Positions 22,255-32,789 of a stretch of DNA of 64,000 nt are shown in pieces. The notes under the pieces were generated by a model. That model was not told where the DNA came from and did no database searches. It was given only the letters and a program-made list of their open reading frames with translations. Positions within the stretch are counted from its first letter, which is position 1; every line of letters starts with the position of its first letter. A program made the translations under genes and the position numbers. This DNA is from Dryocosmus kuriphilus (taxonomy: Eukaryota > Arthropoda > Insecta > Hymenoptera > Cynipidae), in NCBI GenBank assembly GCA_038277395.1, contig CM076190.1, forward strand, positions 232,902,618 to 232,966,617, given 5' to 3'.

Positions 22255-25200
22255 TTACAAAGTACGGTCCTTTAACATTTCAGTTAACATTTTCACAGAT
22301 CTTTTCGCAATAGCGACATTCGAAGATGATAATAAGGTGTCCTTCCAAAACGATTCAAGGTCAACGCATTGAGTTACCTCTTGGAAATAACGAAGTCTGA
22401 AATTATTGAAACGTGGGCATACTACAAGGAAGTGGTGAAAATTATTCTTTGTCGCATCACAGTATGGACAGGACTCACCTTTATGAAGGAAGCAAGAAAC
22501 GTGATCAATTATAATGTGACTAGAATATTCGCTAAAAAAGCGGGCTTGAGCAATAACTCTTCTGTAACCAAGATTCATTCTGTTGGAAAGGTAAGGCTGA
22601 ACTCCAGCTTGCAATGGCAGGTGTGGCCAGACCTGTAGACTTCTTGATTGGCTGAGCCCTAAAAGATCTCGTCTAATTAAAAAGCTTCCGTATTCCTGTA
22701 ATATCAGGTCTGTATTTCCCACTAGGGCCTCCAAGCTCGCAAAACTCCACAGTTCGGTTATGTTAGCTTCAGTAAAAAAATGGTACAACCGATTGAACCA
22801 ATTGGGCCCAACACCTCTTTGATCAGCCCTCGCCAATTCCGTGAGGCGTAACAGACACTGCTTTGGGTACCGAGTATTTTCCATTTTACAAATTTCTTCC
22901 AGCCAAGACAGCGAGCTCTGAAGTACTAGATAAAAGAGGTGAAGTCTACCCGTTTCAAGTCGAACTGTATAGTTGGGCGTGCATTGAGGGAGGCGTAGCA
23001 GACCCTTAAAGAATGAGAGCTGAACCCTCTCAAGAAGATCTAAATGGTCTTGACCCCAAACTTGTACTCCGTATGATAGAGTACTGATTACTAAACTATT
23101 AAAGAGTTTAACGTACGTTGACCAAGAATCTGCCTTAGTGCTACAAATTATTCTCATAGATGCACCTATCGCAGAGTTCGCTGAGCTAAAAAATTTTCTG
23201 GCTGCAGTTAAAAAGGAACAATTGTACGCAAACGGAACGCCCAGGTAAGAGTACTGACTCACTACCTCAATTTTTCCATCGCATATGTAAGTATGAGTAC
23301 CTCTACTAAGTTGTTTATGGCAAGAACCCTACACCCCTGCTCAATCAAGAATTTTTCTAGATCATAAATAAATATAGAGAACAGCAGAGGGCTTAGGATC
23401 TCACCTTGTAAGACTCCACGCGTTACCTTAACAAAATTAGTTTGCCCGTTCCTACACCTAATCCTGGCATACGCGACTTCATAGAAATTCTTAATTATCT
23501 TAATCTTCTTAGAGCTAACCCCAATTCTATATAATTTCTGCCATAATAAATGGTGAGCAACAGAGGGGAAAGCACTTTTAAAATCAATGAATGCCGCGTA
23601 TACCACGGATCTAGGGTGTCTAAGCCGTATCTGGATTACAGCGAGCAAGATAAACAAGTTGTCAAGACATCCTCTCCCAGCCCTAAAGTCAGATTAGAAT
23701 TCAGGAGTTATTTTATTTTCATTAGCCCAGATAATTAATCTTACTGACAAAATTTTCGAGAAAATCTTAGCGATACAATTCACAAGGGAGATAGGTCTAT
23801 AATTACCAGTATCACTCGGATCACCCTTCTTATGTAACATAGTCATCGATAATTTACCCCAGGATTTTGGTACCTTTTCCTCCGTCAAGATTTTGTTAAA
23901 TAAGTCCTGCAGATATAGAATCCAGTTACGCGGCAATCTTTTATAAAAGCTGTAATCAATGCCATCACAACCTGCTGCCTTTGAATCTTTACATTTTTTA
24001 AGGCTATCTTTAATTTCTATTGATGTTATAAAACTGTCGAGCAAGGGGTGTAAGGTATTTATAGCAAATTCGAGATTTACAAGATTACTAGAGAAGACAT
24101 CTAAGAGATATGCATGCCATTTTTCAGGGCCGATGACATCTGCCCCAGGAGGCCTAGATCGTTTACCATTAATAATGGACCAAAAATCAGTAGAATTACG
24201 CGCCTCAGCCAACTCCTTTATCAATCGCTTTTCATAAGTGGATTTCTTAGTGGATAGAGGTTTCATATAATTTTTGTAGCAATTCTATAGGTCTCGATAC
24301 TTTCGCCGGCACAATTCACTCTCCTAGCTTTATGAAAGATCTCAATCAAGTTTTTTCTAGCCCAGCGACACATTCCGTCATACGAGGTCTTATTACTTGA
24401 AACCATACTCGTCCTATCTGTATAAACCGTTCTCATACCTAGCTCAGTAGCAACATGTCCTATCGCTCCAACGAGATTCTCATCCATCTCGTCAACGTTA
24501 CCATTCACCCACGCCACTTCATTACACCAATTCATTAAATCCTTAAATTCTACTGATTTGTCGAAATTAAAAGTAAACTTGCCTGTTTCAGGGGAACAGG
24601 CATGGTAAAGCGAGGGACCTTGACTCTGGGTCAGATAAAGTTTTTATTTTAAGGACCTTAAAGTCCTGCAGAAGGGGTAGGCTATTTAACGAACACCCCA
24701 ACAAATCATTCACGCTTTTTCCCATAGCGCCCTGAAATGTGAACTGTGCCGGAGAGTCACCCCGGGCCCTCCCATTGCATACAAACAATTCGTTTCTTTC
24801 CATAAAGCAAGTTAACAGTTTTCCCTTATTATTAAGAAAGTTGTCTTTATATTCTCTATTCGCCATAAAAGAAACATTATTGTCAAAAATATGCTCATCA
24901 AGAATATTAAGGTCCGAAATTCTACAAATAAAGTCGCCACCAAGTAAAATCGGCATGTGAGCATAACAAATGCGTATGGAGCTGAGACTAACGTTAAAAT
25001 TATTATTAAAAAAAACATCGACATCTATTTCGGCAGCGAGATACATAATACAAAGAATAAAAGAGAACGCAACTGACTTTACCTTAATTATGACATATTC
25101 CGGAGACTTGGTCAACAGTTGTGCTGAAAAAGAATACTTATTTAACGCAATCGCTATTCCCCACTTGGCTCCCCCTTTATACGCGACTCTCACTGCAGGA

Positions 25201-25262
25201 GAAACAAACACGATGAAATCCCTGGAAAACGCCTCAGCAGTGATCACGAGGAGTTTTAGCAT
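22255..25262 (-). pseudogene. LINE ORF2: endonuclease, reverse transcriptase, zinc-knuckle tail
   Basis: 25262-24588 is endonuclease-like ('MPILLGGDFICRISDLN'). 24266-23694 is the start of the reverse transcriptase ('KAAGCDGIDYSFYKRLP', 'GNYRPISLVNCIAKIFSKIL'). 23657-23262 carries 'YAAFIDFKSAFPSV' and 'GVLQGEILSPLLFSIFI'. 23262-22255 is the C-terminus with a Cys/His cluster (C-P-Y-C...H-H...C-P). The catalytic YADD box is missing: at about 23283 the frame jumps from 'LILTYA' straight into downstream sequence, an internal deletion of several dozen residues. Frameshifts occur between the pieces. Confidence 0.8.
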
Positions 25263-26063
25263 CAGACCGTGAGACGTCGGTCAGTAAAAATTGGTCCAGT
25301 CGTTTATTTGGCTTGGCATTTGCCAGATCTTGTTTAGGTGGACGTCCTCTTTTGACTGGTTTGGAAGACCTATCTAAAGTGAACTCAGAAGTGTCACTTT
25401 CCACTTCGTTAGGGACATCGCTGAACTGAGAGGTGGGATTCGTAGAACCCTCTTTCACATTCCGGAGGAAAGATTCGACATCTTCATTCCGAAGTTTTTC
25501 ACCATTGATTATAAGGGAGGCGTTTTTAATAACAGCTTGCACTCCTGCGTCCTTTAAACATTTAACATGTTTAAGTAGTTCTCTTCGTTTCTCTCTCTCT
25601 CTTCCTTGGATCGATCATTAATGATAACAATCTCCATTTTGCGAAATAGCGTAATCTTGGTAAACACAGTTCTGACCCATCGTGAGGCAATTAACTTGAC
25701 TAACACTGGTCGCTTACCTTTGACTTTGCCGAGTCTGTAAATATCAGCCAAGGCCACCTCTGGTATCTGCAGTCCGACGTTTCGGAAAATCGAAGAAACA
25801 GATGCGAACAAATCATTATTATGGAAATCGCAATCACTCAAGTTGAAAACAATGATGTTCTTTGCCCTGTCATTGCGTCCAACGATATACACTTCATTTT
25901 CAATTTTCGATAATTTGCTGGAGAGGGAAAACATCTCTGCAGCGAAATCCGTAGAGGCTTTACATGATGCCTTGACATCTTTTCTTAACTGATCGTGAGA
26001 GTTCATTGAGGATTTAATGTCCTTGGACAAATCGGAAATAACCCTCTACAGGTCCTCGTCCAT
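25234..26063 (-). pseudogene. LINE ORF1-like protein, interrupted
   Basis: An ATG at 26063 is followed after five codons by TAG (26048-26046). The frame then stays open to 25554 with a helical, probably coiled-coil start ('SSKLSKIENEVYIVGRNDRA') and an RRM-like region ('NIIVFNLSDCD', 'RPVLVKLIASRWVRTVF'). A further frame, 25542-25234, adds a low-complexity basic tail ('KPVKRGRPPKQ', AT-hook-like). The order (coiled coil, RRM-like, basic tail) suits an RNA-binding ORF1 protein. The early stop and frame change make it a pseudogene. Confidence 0.65.
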
Positions 26064-26345
26064 ATTGCGGCCCTATGCACAGAAAACCGCACAGAAAAAA
26101 CTTTAACTTCACACAATTTCACCGAGAAAGAAAACTAAGAACTCAAGTAAACAATCGGGATACGCAGAGCGAACGACAACACGTCTGCTCACGTTGCCAG
26201 CCTAGACGGTACTCAAAAGGTTCCATTATATTTCCTTCTTTACTTTTCATTTATGAATTTATTTTTCATTTTTGAATTTTAAAATCAATTTGAAGGATGT
26301 TGAAAAATCTGTTGATCTACTAGTCTTTTTAAACGTATATTTAAC

Positions 26346-26386
26346 GTAAAAGCTTTCGCCGGACGACGTCTGGCCTCATCAGTTAC
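26346..26386 (-). ncRNA. Hammerhead ribozyme motif, left Penelope arm
   Basis: On the minus strand: GTAA, the core CTGATGA (26382-26376), an 18-base hairpin arm, GAAA (26357-26354), GCTT and TTAC. GTAA and TTAC pair as helix I; the hairpin pairs 3+3 with one mismatch; helix III is minimal (AGCT). Predicted cleavage is between 26350 and 26349. It is identical to the right-arm copy. Hammerheads are established features of Penelope-like elements. Confidence 0.7.
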
Positions 26387-26847
26387 AAATATGTATATAA
26401 AGTGGAAAATCAAACGTTCAAGAGCCTAAAAGAGGGTATCAATAATTTAAAATAGTAGCATAGTTATTTAATCTTAAAGTCTAAAGTTCTTTCTTGGTTC
26501 TTTTAATACTTACATAAAAATATTCAAAATGTAATTGTAACTTCACACTTTCTATTGCACGTGTTTTTTAATTTTAAATTGTCGAAAATAGTGTTCATTT
26601 TGAGCGGATAAATAAGGTAAAACATTCTATTCAAAAAACTGAAGATTTATTAACCCCCTCCTGGGCATGATGTAGCAGTCACTAGTATTATTTTAATGTT
26701 AAAAGGTTTTTTATCCGCATTAGCGTGAACCCCATGCCCAGGAGCGAGGTTAACTGACATTGCATGACATAATTACTAACCTCAAAGAGACGGCGCTGTA
26801 GTCTACAATATTTTTTGGCGGTAGAATTTTGATATTTAAATTTAAGT

Positions 26848-28347
26848 TTACTCTACATTATTGGTCATTAAGATTACATTTCTATATATTTCGCTGAGAC
26901 TTTCGATATCTGATCGTCTATTAACTGAATTTTCTTGTTTTACAATGTGGTACATTTCTTTAAACATGCGTTTCTTGAAATTTGTCTCTGTGCTTAACAA
27001 TTTGGCTTCAGAGAACTGAAAAATGTGATCCATTGTATGTGCATGTTCGACTAAAGCTGTGCTCCTCGAGTCTTTTTTACAATCATTTATATGTTCACGT
27101 AATGTATCTTTGAAATAGCGTTTAGTTTGACCTATGTAAACTTTACCACAGCCGCATGGAATGGAATAAATAATGTCAGTCTTTAGTTCAAGAGGTATTA
27201 CGTCTTTATTTTTGGAGAAACATCTGTAAGGATTTTTTTCGTATTTAAAAATTAATTTGATATTAAATTCTTTGAAAATTTTAGTGTAAGAACGTACGAA
27301 TTCATTTATGTATGGCAAAACAATAATCTTGTTCAAATCTATGGTGCTATTTGGGTTTACAGTAGCGACGATGTCATTGTTATTTTTGTTATCTATCTTG
27401 TCTAACCTTTTTGTGATATATTTTTCAATGAATTTCTTTGGGTAGTTGTTGGAAAACAAAGTATCTTTTACCAGTTTAATATTATTGTTTCTGAATTTTA
27501 TATCAGACAATGTGATTGCTCTGTCTACTAGACTGTTTATTACGGAAATTTTGTCTTTAATTGCAATATTTGAGTTGAAATTTATATATCTACCTGACCA
27601 TGAATCTGTCCTATACCAATTGGTGCAAATCGAGTTGTTCAGTCTCATAATAGTAATATCTAAGAAATTAATTTTATTATCATTCTCTAATTCTATTGTA
27701 AATTGTAGTCTGTGGTGGAAAGAATTGAATTTTGTAAGTAATTCGTCAATTTCATTCTCAGGAACACATGTCAGGATATCATCCACATATCTAAAATAAA
27801 AAATAGGCTTGAAAGATAGACTTTTTAAAATTTGATTTTCTAAGGCTTCCATAACTAAGTCCGATATTACTCCCGAAAGTGGAGAGCCCATTGGTGTGCC
27901 GAAGATTTGTCGATAAAATTGGTCTTGAAAAACACAATATGCGTTGTCTATACAGAAACTGACCAGCTCAAGAAATTCATCCACAGGGATATTTGTAAAA
28001 TTTCTAACTTTAAACCAATTTATTTTTATATTTCTAATAACCAAGTCTTTCGGAATGTTTGTGAACAATGATTTTACGTCGAGTGATACAATTTTATGAT
28101 CATCAGGAACACTTTTATTTTTAATTTTATGGATGAGATCCCAACTGTTTTTAACGTGTGATTCTGTTTTACCTATAATCTGTTGGATCGGTTTGCTTAT
28201 AAATTTAGATAAATTATAGTTTGGAGATTTTCTAAAGGACGTGACAGGTCTAACTGGAATAGATACTTTGTGGACCTTTGTCAATCCATACAGTCTGGGT
28301 GCTACACCATTGTAACTTTTTAAATACCGAGCTACGTCAGTGTTCAT
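26848..28347 (-). CDS. Penelope-like reverse transcriptase with GIY-YIG endonuclease (5'-truncated)
   Basis: An uninterrupted frame of 499 codons starting at an ATG. The reverse-transcriptase part (residues about 10-280) has 'LYGLTKVHK', 'IVSLDVKSLFTNIP' (first catalytic Asp), 'GTPMGSPLSG' and 'FRYVDDILTC' (YVDD box). The C-terminal part carries a GIY-YIG-type nuclease signature ('IPCGCGKVYIGQTKR' followed by R.H...C). Full Penelope proteins are usually longer and have N-terminal sequence before the first reverse-transcriptase block, so this copy is truncated at the 5' end, where the inverted arm begins. All visible catalytic residues are kept and there are no stops, suggesting a recent insertion. 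Confidence 0.9.
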   Translation of the reverse strand: MNTDVARYLKSYNGVAPRLYGLTKVHKVSIPVRPVTSFRKSPNYNLSKFISKPIQQIIGKTESHVKNSWDLIHKIKNKSVPDDHKIVSLDVKSLFTNIPKDLVIRNIKINWFKVRNFTNIPVDEFLELVSFCIDNAYCVFQDQFYRQIFGTPMGSPLSGVISDLVMEALENQILKSLSFKPIFYFRYVDDILTCVPENEIDELLTKFNSFHHRLQFTIELENDNKINFLDITIMRLNNSICTNWYRTDSWSGRYINFNSNIAIKDKISVINSLVDRAITLSDIKFRNNNIKLVKDTLFSNNYPKKFIEKYITKRLDKIDNKNNNDIVATVNPNSTIDLNKIIVLPYINEFVRSYTKIFKEFNIKLIFKYEKNPYRCFSKNKDVIPLELKTDIIYSIPCGCGKVYIGQTKRYFKDTLREHINDCKKDSRSTALVEHAHTMDHIFQFSEAKLLSTETNFKKRMFKEMYHIVKQENSVNRRSDIESLSEIYRNVILMTNNVE

Positions 28348-28387
28348 AATTTCTTTTTTAAGGAGTTTACTAATTTTTTTTTTTTTT

Positions 28388-29128
28388 TCACATTTTTCAG
28401 TTCTCTGAAGCCAAATTGTTAAGCACAGAGACGAATTTCAAGAAACGCATGTTTAAAGAAATGTACCACATTGTAAAACAAGAAAATTCAGTTATAGACG
28501 ATCAGATATCGAAAGTCTCAGCGAAATATATAGAAATTTAATCTTAATGACCAATAATGTAGAGTAAACTTAAATTTAAATATCAAAATTCTACCGCCAA
28601 AAAATATTGTAGACTACAGCGCCGTCTTTTTGAGGTTAGTAATTATGTCATGCAATGTCAGTTAACCTCGCTCCTGGGCATGGAGTTCACGCTAATGCGG
28701 ATAAAAAACCTTTTAACATTAAAATAATACTAGTGACTGCTACATCATGCCCAGGAGGGGGTTAATAAATCTTCAGTTTTTTGAATAGAATGTTTTACCT
28801 TATTTATCCGCTCAAAATGAACACTATTTTCGACAATTTAAAATTAAAAAACACGTGCAATAGAAAGTGTGAAGTTACAATTACATTTTGAATATTTTTA
28901 TGTAAGTATTAAAAGAACCAAGAAAGAACTTTAGACTTTAAGATTAAATAATTATGCTACTATTTTAAATTATTGATACCCTCTTTTTGGCTCTTGAACG
29001 TTTGATTTTCCACTTTATATACATATTTGTAACTGATGAGGCCAGACGTCGTCCGGCGAAAGCTTTTACGTTAAACATACGTTTAAAAAGACTAGTAGAT
29101 CAACAGATTTTTCAACATCCTTCAAATT
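28388..29128. repeat. Inverted arm of the Penelope-like element, right copy
   Basis: Reverse complement of 26287-27028, including the end of the GIY-YIG coding region, the untranslated region and the hammerhead motif. A few small differences are present (for example near 28490). Confidence 0.85.
29029..29069 (+). ncRNA. Hammerhead ribozyme motif, right Penelope arm
   Basis: On the plus strand: GTAA (29029-29032), CTGATGA (29033-29039), hairpin arm (29040-29057), GAAA (29058-29061), GCTT, then TTAC (29066-29069). Predicted self-cleavage after 29065. The very short helix III suggests that it works best as a dimer. Confidence 0.7.
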
Positions 29129-29159
29129 ATTAACCTACGCTAGTCAACAATTCTCAACA

Positions 29160-30230
29160 TCGTCACTCGTTTTAAGAAACAATATTTAAGAAAATAGTTG
29201 AATTTTCAAATAAAAGGATTAGTTATTAAGCTAGCAAGGTGAAAATTCAATAAAAATTTAGTCGTTTAGTTTTGAAATAAAAACATCATTTTTCAGCCAA
29301 AGATGAATTTAAGAAGAATCCATGAAGTTTGAAAAAAAACAATATACTTTCAAACAAAAATATGGCTTCGCACCCAAGAATTTAAGGGCTAAATTTTCAA
29401 ACAAAAACAAAAAACAAATCGAAAAACTGGAACACTTAATTTTCAAGAAAAAAAGAGATTAATTTCGAACTAAAAATTGTTTAATTTTCAACAAAAGAGA
29501 AAACTAACTTTAACAAAAATATTTGTTTTTTTCATTAAAAAATTACATTTTCAAATAAATCAATCTATTTTCAATAAATAATACTATTATTTTCAAAAGC
29601 AAAGAATTCTCAACCAAGCAAAATGAATCCTCATCCAAACCTGTAATAAATGACTTTTGAACCAAAAGATATTATTATTAGTTAAACATAGTTCAATTGT
29701 CAACAAAATTTTAGCTTTTTCAATCAAAGAAGGTTTTTTTTCAGCCAACAGTATCTGGTTTCTTGTAGGATTTCATTAATTTGGTTCACATTTAAGCAAA
29801 AACCGAGGAAAAGGAGAACAAGAGGGGAAAAGGGGATGTTTTTTGAAAAGGAGAGTTCTTTAAAAATTGACTCTAAATGGACAGAGAATTTCTATTTCCT
29901 GTAGTTATTAATAAAGAATAAACGAAAATGGTTCAAAGCTAACAAAGTATAATAAAGTGAGTGCGACATCTGAAAATTCAAGAAAATATAAATAGAGCTA
30001 ATTTTTCCGGTTTTCACAGAAATGATTTTTAACCTTGTCAGAGCAAGAAACGTGGCCTCAGAAATTTCGGGGGGATTTGGAGTATACGAGTACATCTAGA
30101 TTTCAAAGTAAGTAAATAAAGTGTGCTCATTTTATGTTATGAAAACTGTTCTTTGCGCAACGATTTTTTCTCTCAAGTCCGTCGCCTCACCAAAATTTAA
30201 AGAATCATTTTTGTAAATAATGAGATGATG
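29160..30230. repeat. Degenerate AATTTTCAAACAAAAA satellite-like region and AT-rich spacer
   Basis: Up to about 29830 the sequence is a degenerate tandem of units like AATTTTCAAMCAAAAA; beyond that I see nothing identifiable. Confidence 0.5.
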
Positions 30231-30299
30231 GTTGTATATATATGTAAGTGATTGAAGCTAAAGGAATGCTTAAAAAATTGGCACTTTGCATCAAGCAAA

Positions 30300-30357
30300 A
30301 TGAGATTTTTTGTTTGTGTTCTGTTTTTCATATTTGTGGCGTTTCTCGATCCTGTTG
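30300..30357 (+). CDS. Possible first exon encoding a secretion signal
   Basis: ATG at 30300 followed by a 20-residue reading MRFFVCVLFFIFVAFLDPVG, a strongly hydrophobic signal-peptide-like sequence, ending at a consensus splice donor (G, then GTAAGT at 30358). A TATATATATG lies about 65 bases upstream. A plausible acceptor (CATTTTTTAG at about 30610) would keep the frame open for about 40 further codons. Short signal exons with phase-1 introns are common in insect secreted peptides. No homologue is recognised, and the downstream part lies in a repeat. Tentative. Confidence 0.25.
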
Positions 30358-30973
30358 GTAAGTAGAATTTTCTATAATACCAAATTGATCATACCTTTAA
30401 GTATCTCACAACCAGGTCTTGCCTGTTCAAAATTTTCTTTTCCGGAAAGCAGATATTCCATTCAGATTTGTATTTCGCCTTGAAGCAACGGCACCATATT
30501 TTACTATCACACGTGTTTTGTCTTGCCGCGCAATTATATGTTTAACGACAAAATAATTTGACTAATTCATATAAAATAATTCGCTGACAATTATGTTTAT
30601 CATTTTTTAGAAAAAAATGTTCAAATCGAGACTCGCTGCGTTAAATCCGTATACGTGTACGTAACATATGTTACAATAATTTCGCTTCAAATCTTTCCTT
30701 CCGTTCTTTTTTATAAAAACATATTATTTCTCTAATTTTTTGTAAAACCTTACATACGCTCTAACAAAATTGTATACCTACCTGAAACAATAACACTATA
30801 TCACAATCGTTCCACGCGTTTCGCCCTACTGCGCAGTTATGTGCTTAACCAAAAAATACTCTTATTAATTCATATCAAATAGTTTGTTGGTAAGTATATT
30901 TTACCATTTTCTATTCAAAAAGTATTTAAATCCAGACAGTTAGCGGTAATTTCGCATACATGTGTGTAACATA

Positions 30974-32274
30974 TGAGGTGTGTTCCAAAAGTAAGGTGAT
31001 TTTTCAAACTTCTCAGGCAACGTACACTCGATCTTCAATTTCTATAAATTTTATATTGGTACACTTGTCTCGAACATGTGTGCATAGTTTCAAGTGTATA
31101 GTATTTTTAGTTTTTTTTTGAAAGGAGTACAGGGTAGAAGTGTTTGGCGTGATCTTCGATTGTCTGTCTTCGAAAAAAATGGATCAAAAAACTTGCATTA
31201 AATTTTGAGTGAAAAATAGAATTAAGTGCTGCAAAACACTTGAAATGTTGACAGTGGCATACCTTTGAGCAAAGAAAAATTGTTTGTAAGTGGTGCAAGC
31301 TCTTCCAGGAAGTCCGAGAAGACAGGAATGACGAATCTCGCTCTGGACGCCCGGGCACGTCAATAAATTGTGAAAGCGTTGCAGAAGTGAAGAATATTGT
31401 GTTGGGGAATACTCGAATCACTGTTAGAGAAGTTGGTGAAGACGTCGGCATTTCGGTTTACTCGTGCCATGCAATTTTTTCCGATGTTGGGGGCACGGAA
31501 CGCGTGGCAGCGAAATTTGTTCCGAAACCGCTTAATTTTGACCAAAAGAACCGTCGAATGAGCATCGCTCAAGAGCTGTTGAATGACATCAATAATGACC
31601 CTGATATACTCAAAAGGGTTACAACTGGTGACGAATCATGAGTATAAGGTTATGACGTCAAAACCAAAGCCCAATCGTCCCAATGGAAAACTCCGGAAGA
31701 GCCAAGACCGAAAAAGCACGTCAAGTTTGATCAAATGTCAAGGTTTTGTTCACTGTTTTCTTCGATTACTATGGTGTAGTACAAAAAGGTTTCTTACCAC
31801 AAGGTCGCACGCTCAATAAGGAGTATGAAGTTGTGCGCCGTTTGGGAGTAGCAATACGACTAAAACTTTCGGAATTGTGAAAAAAAAATTCATGGCTTTT
31901 GCATCATGACAATGCACCTGCTCACTCATCATTGCGTGTGCGTGACTTTGCCCAAAAACGAAACCACAATCATGCCTCAGCCACCACATGCACAGGATTT
32001 ATCCCCGTGCGACTTTTTCCTGTTGCCAAAACTGAAGAGTCCCATGAAAGGACGGATATTTGCAATGACTGAGGAGATAAAGAATGCATCGTTGAAAGAA
32101 CTCAAGAATATACCAAAAAGTGCTTATCAGAAGTGTTTCAAAGATTGGAAAAGCATTGGCACAATTGCATTATATCTGAGGGGGTTACTTTGCAGTGTAC
32201 ACATTATATTTGATGAGTAAATAAATATTTTTTCGTAAACATTAATAGTCACCTTACTTTTTGAATACACCTCG
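30974..32274 (+). mobile_element. Mariner element, second type, 1301 bp
   Basis: The ends are inverted repeats starting GAGGTGTRTTC and continuing with AAGTAAGGTGA (30974-31002 and 32246-32274), with TA on each side (30972-30973 and 32275-32276). The internal sequence is a decayed mariner transposase, unlike the one at 14431. The repeats are imperfect, so this copy is older. Confidence 0.85.
31179..32220 (+). pseudogene. Mariner transposase, multiply frameshifted
   Basis: ATG at 31179 followed within ten codons by a stop. Later pieces show the mariner pattern: a second helix-turn-helix ('ITVREVGEDVGISVYSCHAIF'), 'FVPKPLNFDQKNRR', the first catalytic segment 'VTTGDES' (about 31620), an HHDNAPAH-like segment in another frame near 31900, and 'DLSPCDFFLLPKLKSPMKG' (about 31998-32050) with the third aspartate. 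At least four breaks. Non-functional. Confidence 0.8.
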
Positions 32275-32276
32275 TA

Positions 32277-32783
32277 TACTCGCATGTTACAATAATGACA
32301 CTTCACATGTCTTTCCCTCCGTCATTTTTTATGCTAAACATATCACATGTCTAATTTTTTGAAGGACTTTACATATATTCCATTCAAATTTGTATTTCAC
32401 TTTGAAACAATTACACCATAAATTACGATCCTTGTACGCGTTTAGCCTCACTGCTTGCTAGCTAACTATCTCTGGTATAAAAATCATGTTTTTGCTTGGA
32501 AGTTCGATTGTTTGGCTAAAAATACACTTTTTTTTTAAATTTATATTTTTTGTGAAAATAGACCTAGTTTGTTGAAGATTGGTCTTTTTCAGGTATACAT
32601 TAAACTGCTGTATTGAAAAATTATTCTTTGTTTTTGAGAATGTAATAATTTATGATTATAAATAAATTTACTTTTTTTAAATTGCCATTTTTCATAAAAA
32701 ATCTAAATATTAGGGTTGAATGTTCAACCATTTTCTTTAAATTAATGCTCCTTTTCAAAACTTAGTTTCTCCATTTATGGATT
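32277..32783. other. AT-rich flank left of the Maverick
   Basis: End of the tandem-repeat block, then AT-rich sequence with TTGTTTGGCTAAAAATA. Closely similar sequence follows the right end of the Maverick (about 52225), so both flanks belong to one repeat family. Confidence 0.4.
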
Positions 32784-32789
32784 TACCAT

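Larger units (their letters stand above)
22055..26214 (-). mobile_element. LINE (CR1/L2/Kiri-like), minus strand, with 17-bp target duplication
   Basis: The identical 17-mer AAAAGGTTCCATTATAT flanks the element at 22038-22054 and 26215-26231. It contains an ORF1-like protein (25234-26063), then endonuclease, reverse transcriptase and a CCHC-type tail (22255-25262), all on the minus strand in that order. The 3' end (left) finishes CTCAATAAACAT without a long poly-A. A complete 4.16-kb insertion with a clean duplication implies full-length retrotransposition followed by decay. The clade is a judgement from the tail and overall sequence. Confidence 0.8.
26287..29128 (-). mobile_element. Penelope-like element with ~740-bp inverted arms
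   Basis: The arm 26287-27028 is almost identical, in inverse orientation, to 28388-29128. The loop between contains most of a Penelope reverse transcriptase; the left arm contains its GIY-YIG end and 3' region, and the right arm repeats that 3' part in inverted orientation. Such inverted terminal copies are typical of Penelope-like elements. Each arm has a hammerhead-type motif. The outer ends stop at the same sequence (CAACATCCTTCAAATT), marking the element boundary. Confidence 0.85.
30450..32460. repeat. Imperfect ~300-320-bp tandem repeats, split by a mariner
   Basis: Related blocks around ATTTGTATTTC...GAAACAA...ACACCATA occur at about 30465, 30768 and 32389 (the last after removing the inserted mariner). 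In-between sequences such as ACATATGTTACAATAATTTCGCTTC and CATGTTACAATAATGACACTTC also correspond. Between two and three copies are present. Confidence 0.6.

Noticed and set aside
22369..25272. Plus-strand frames across the LINE
   Set aside because: Antisense shadows of the minus-strand ORF2.
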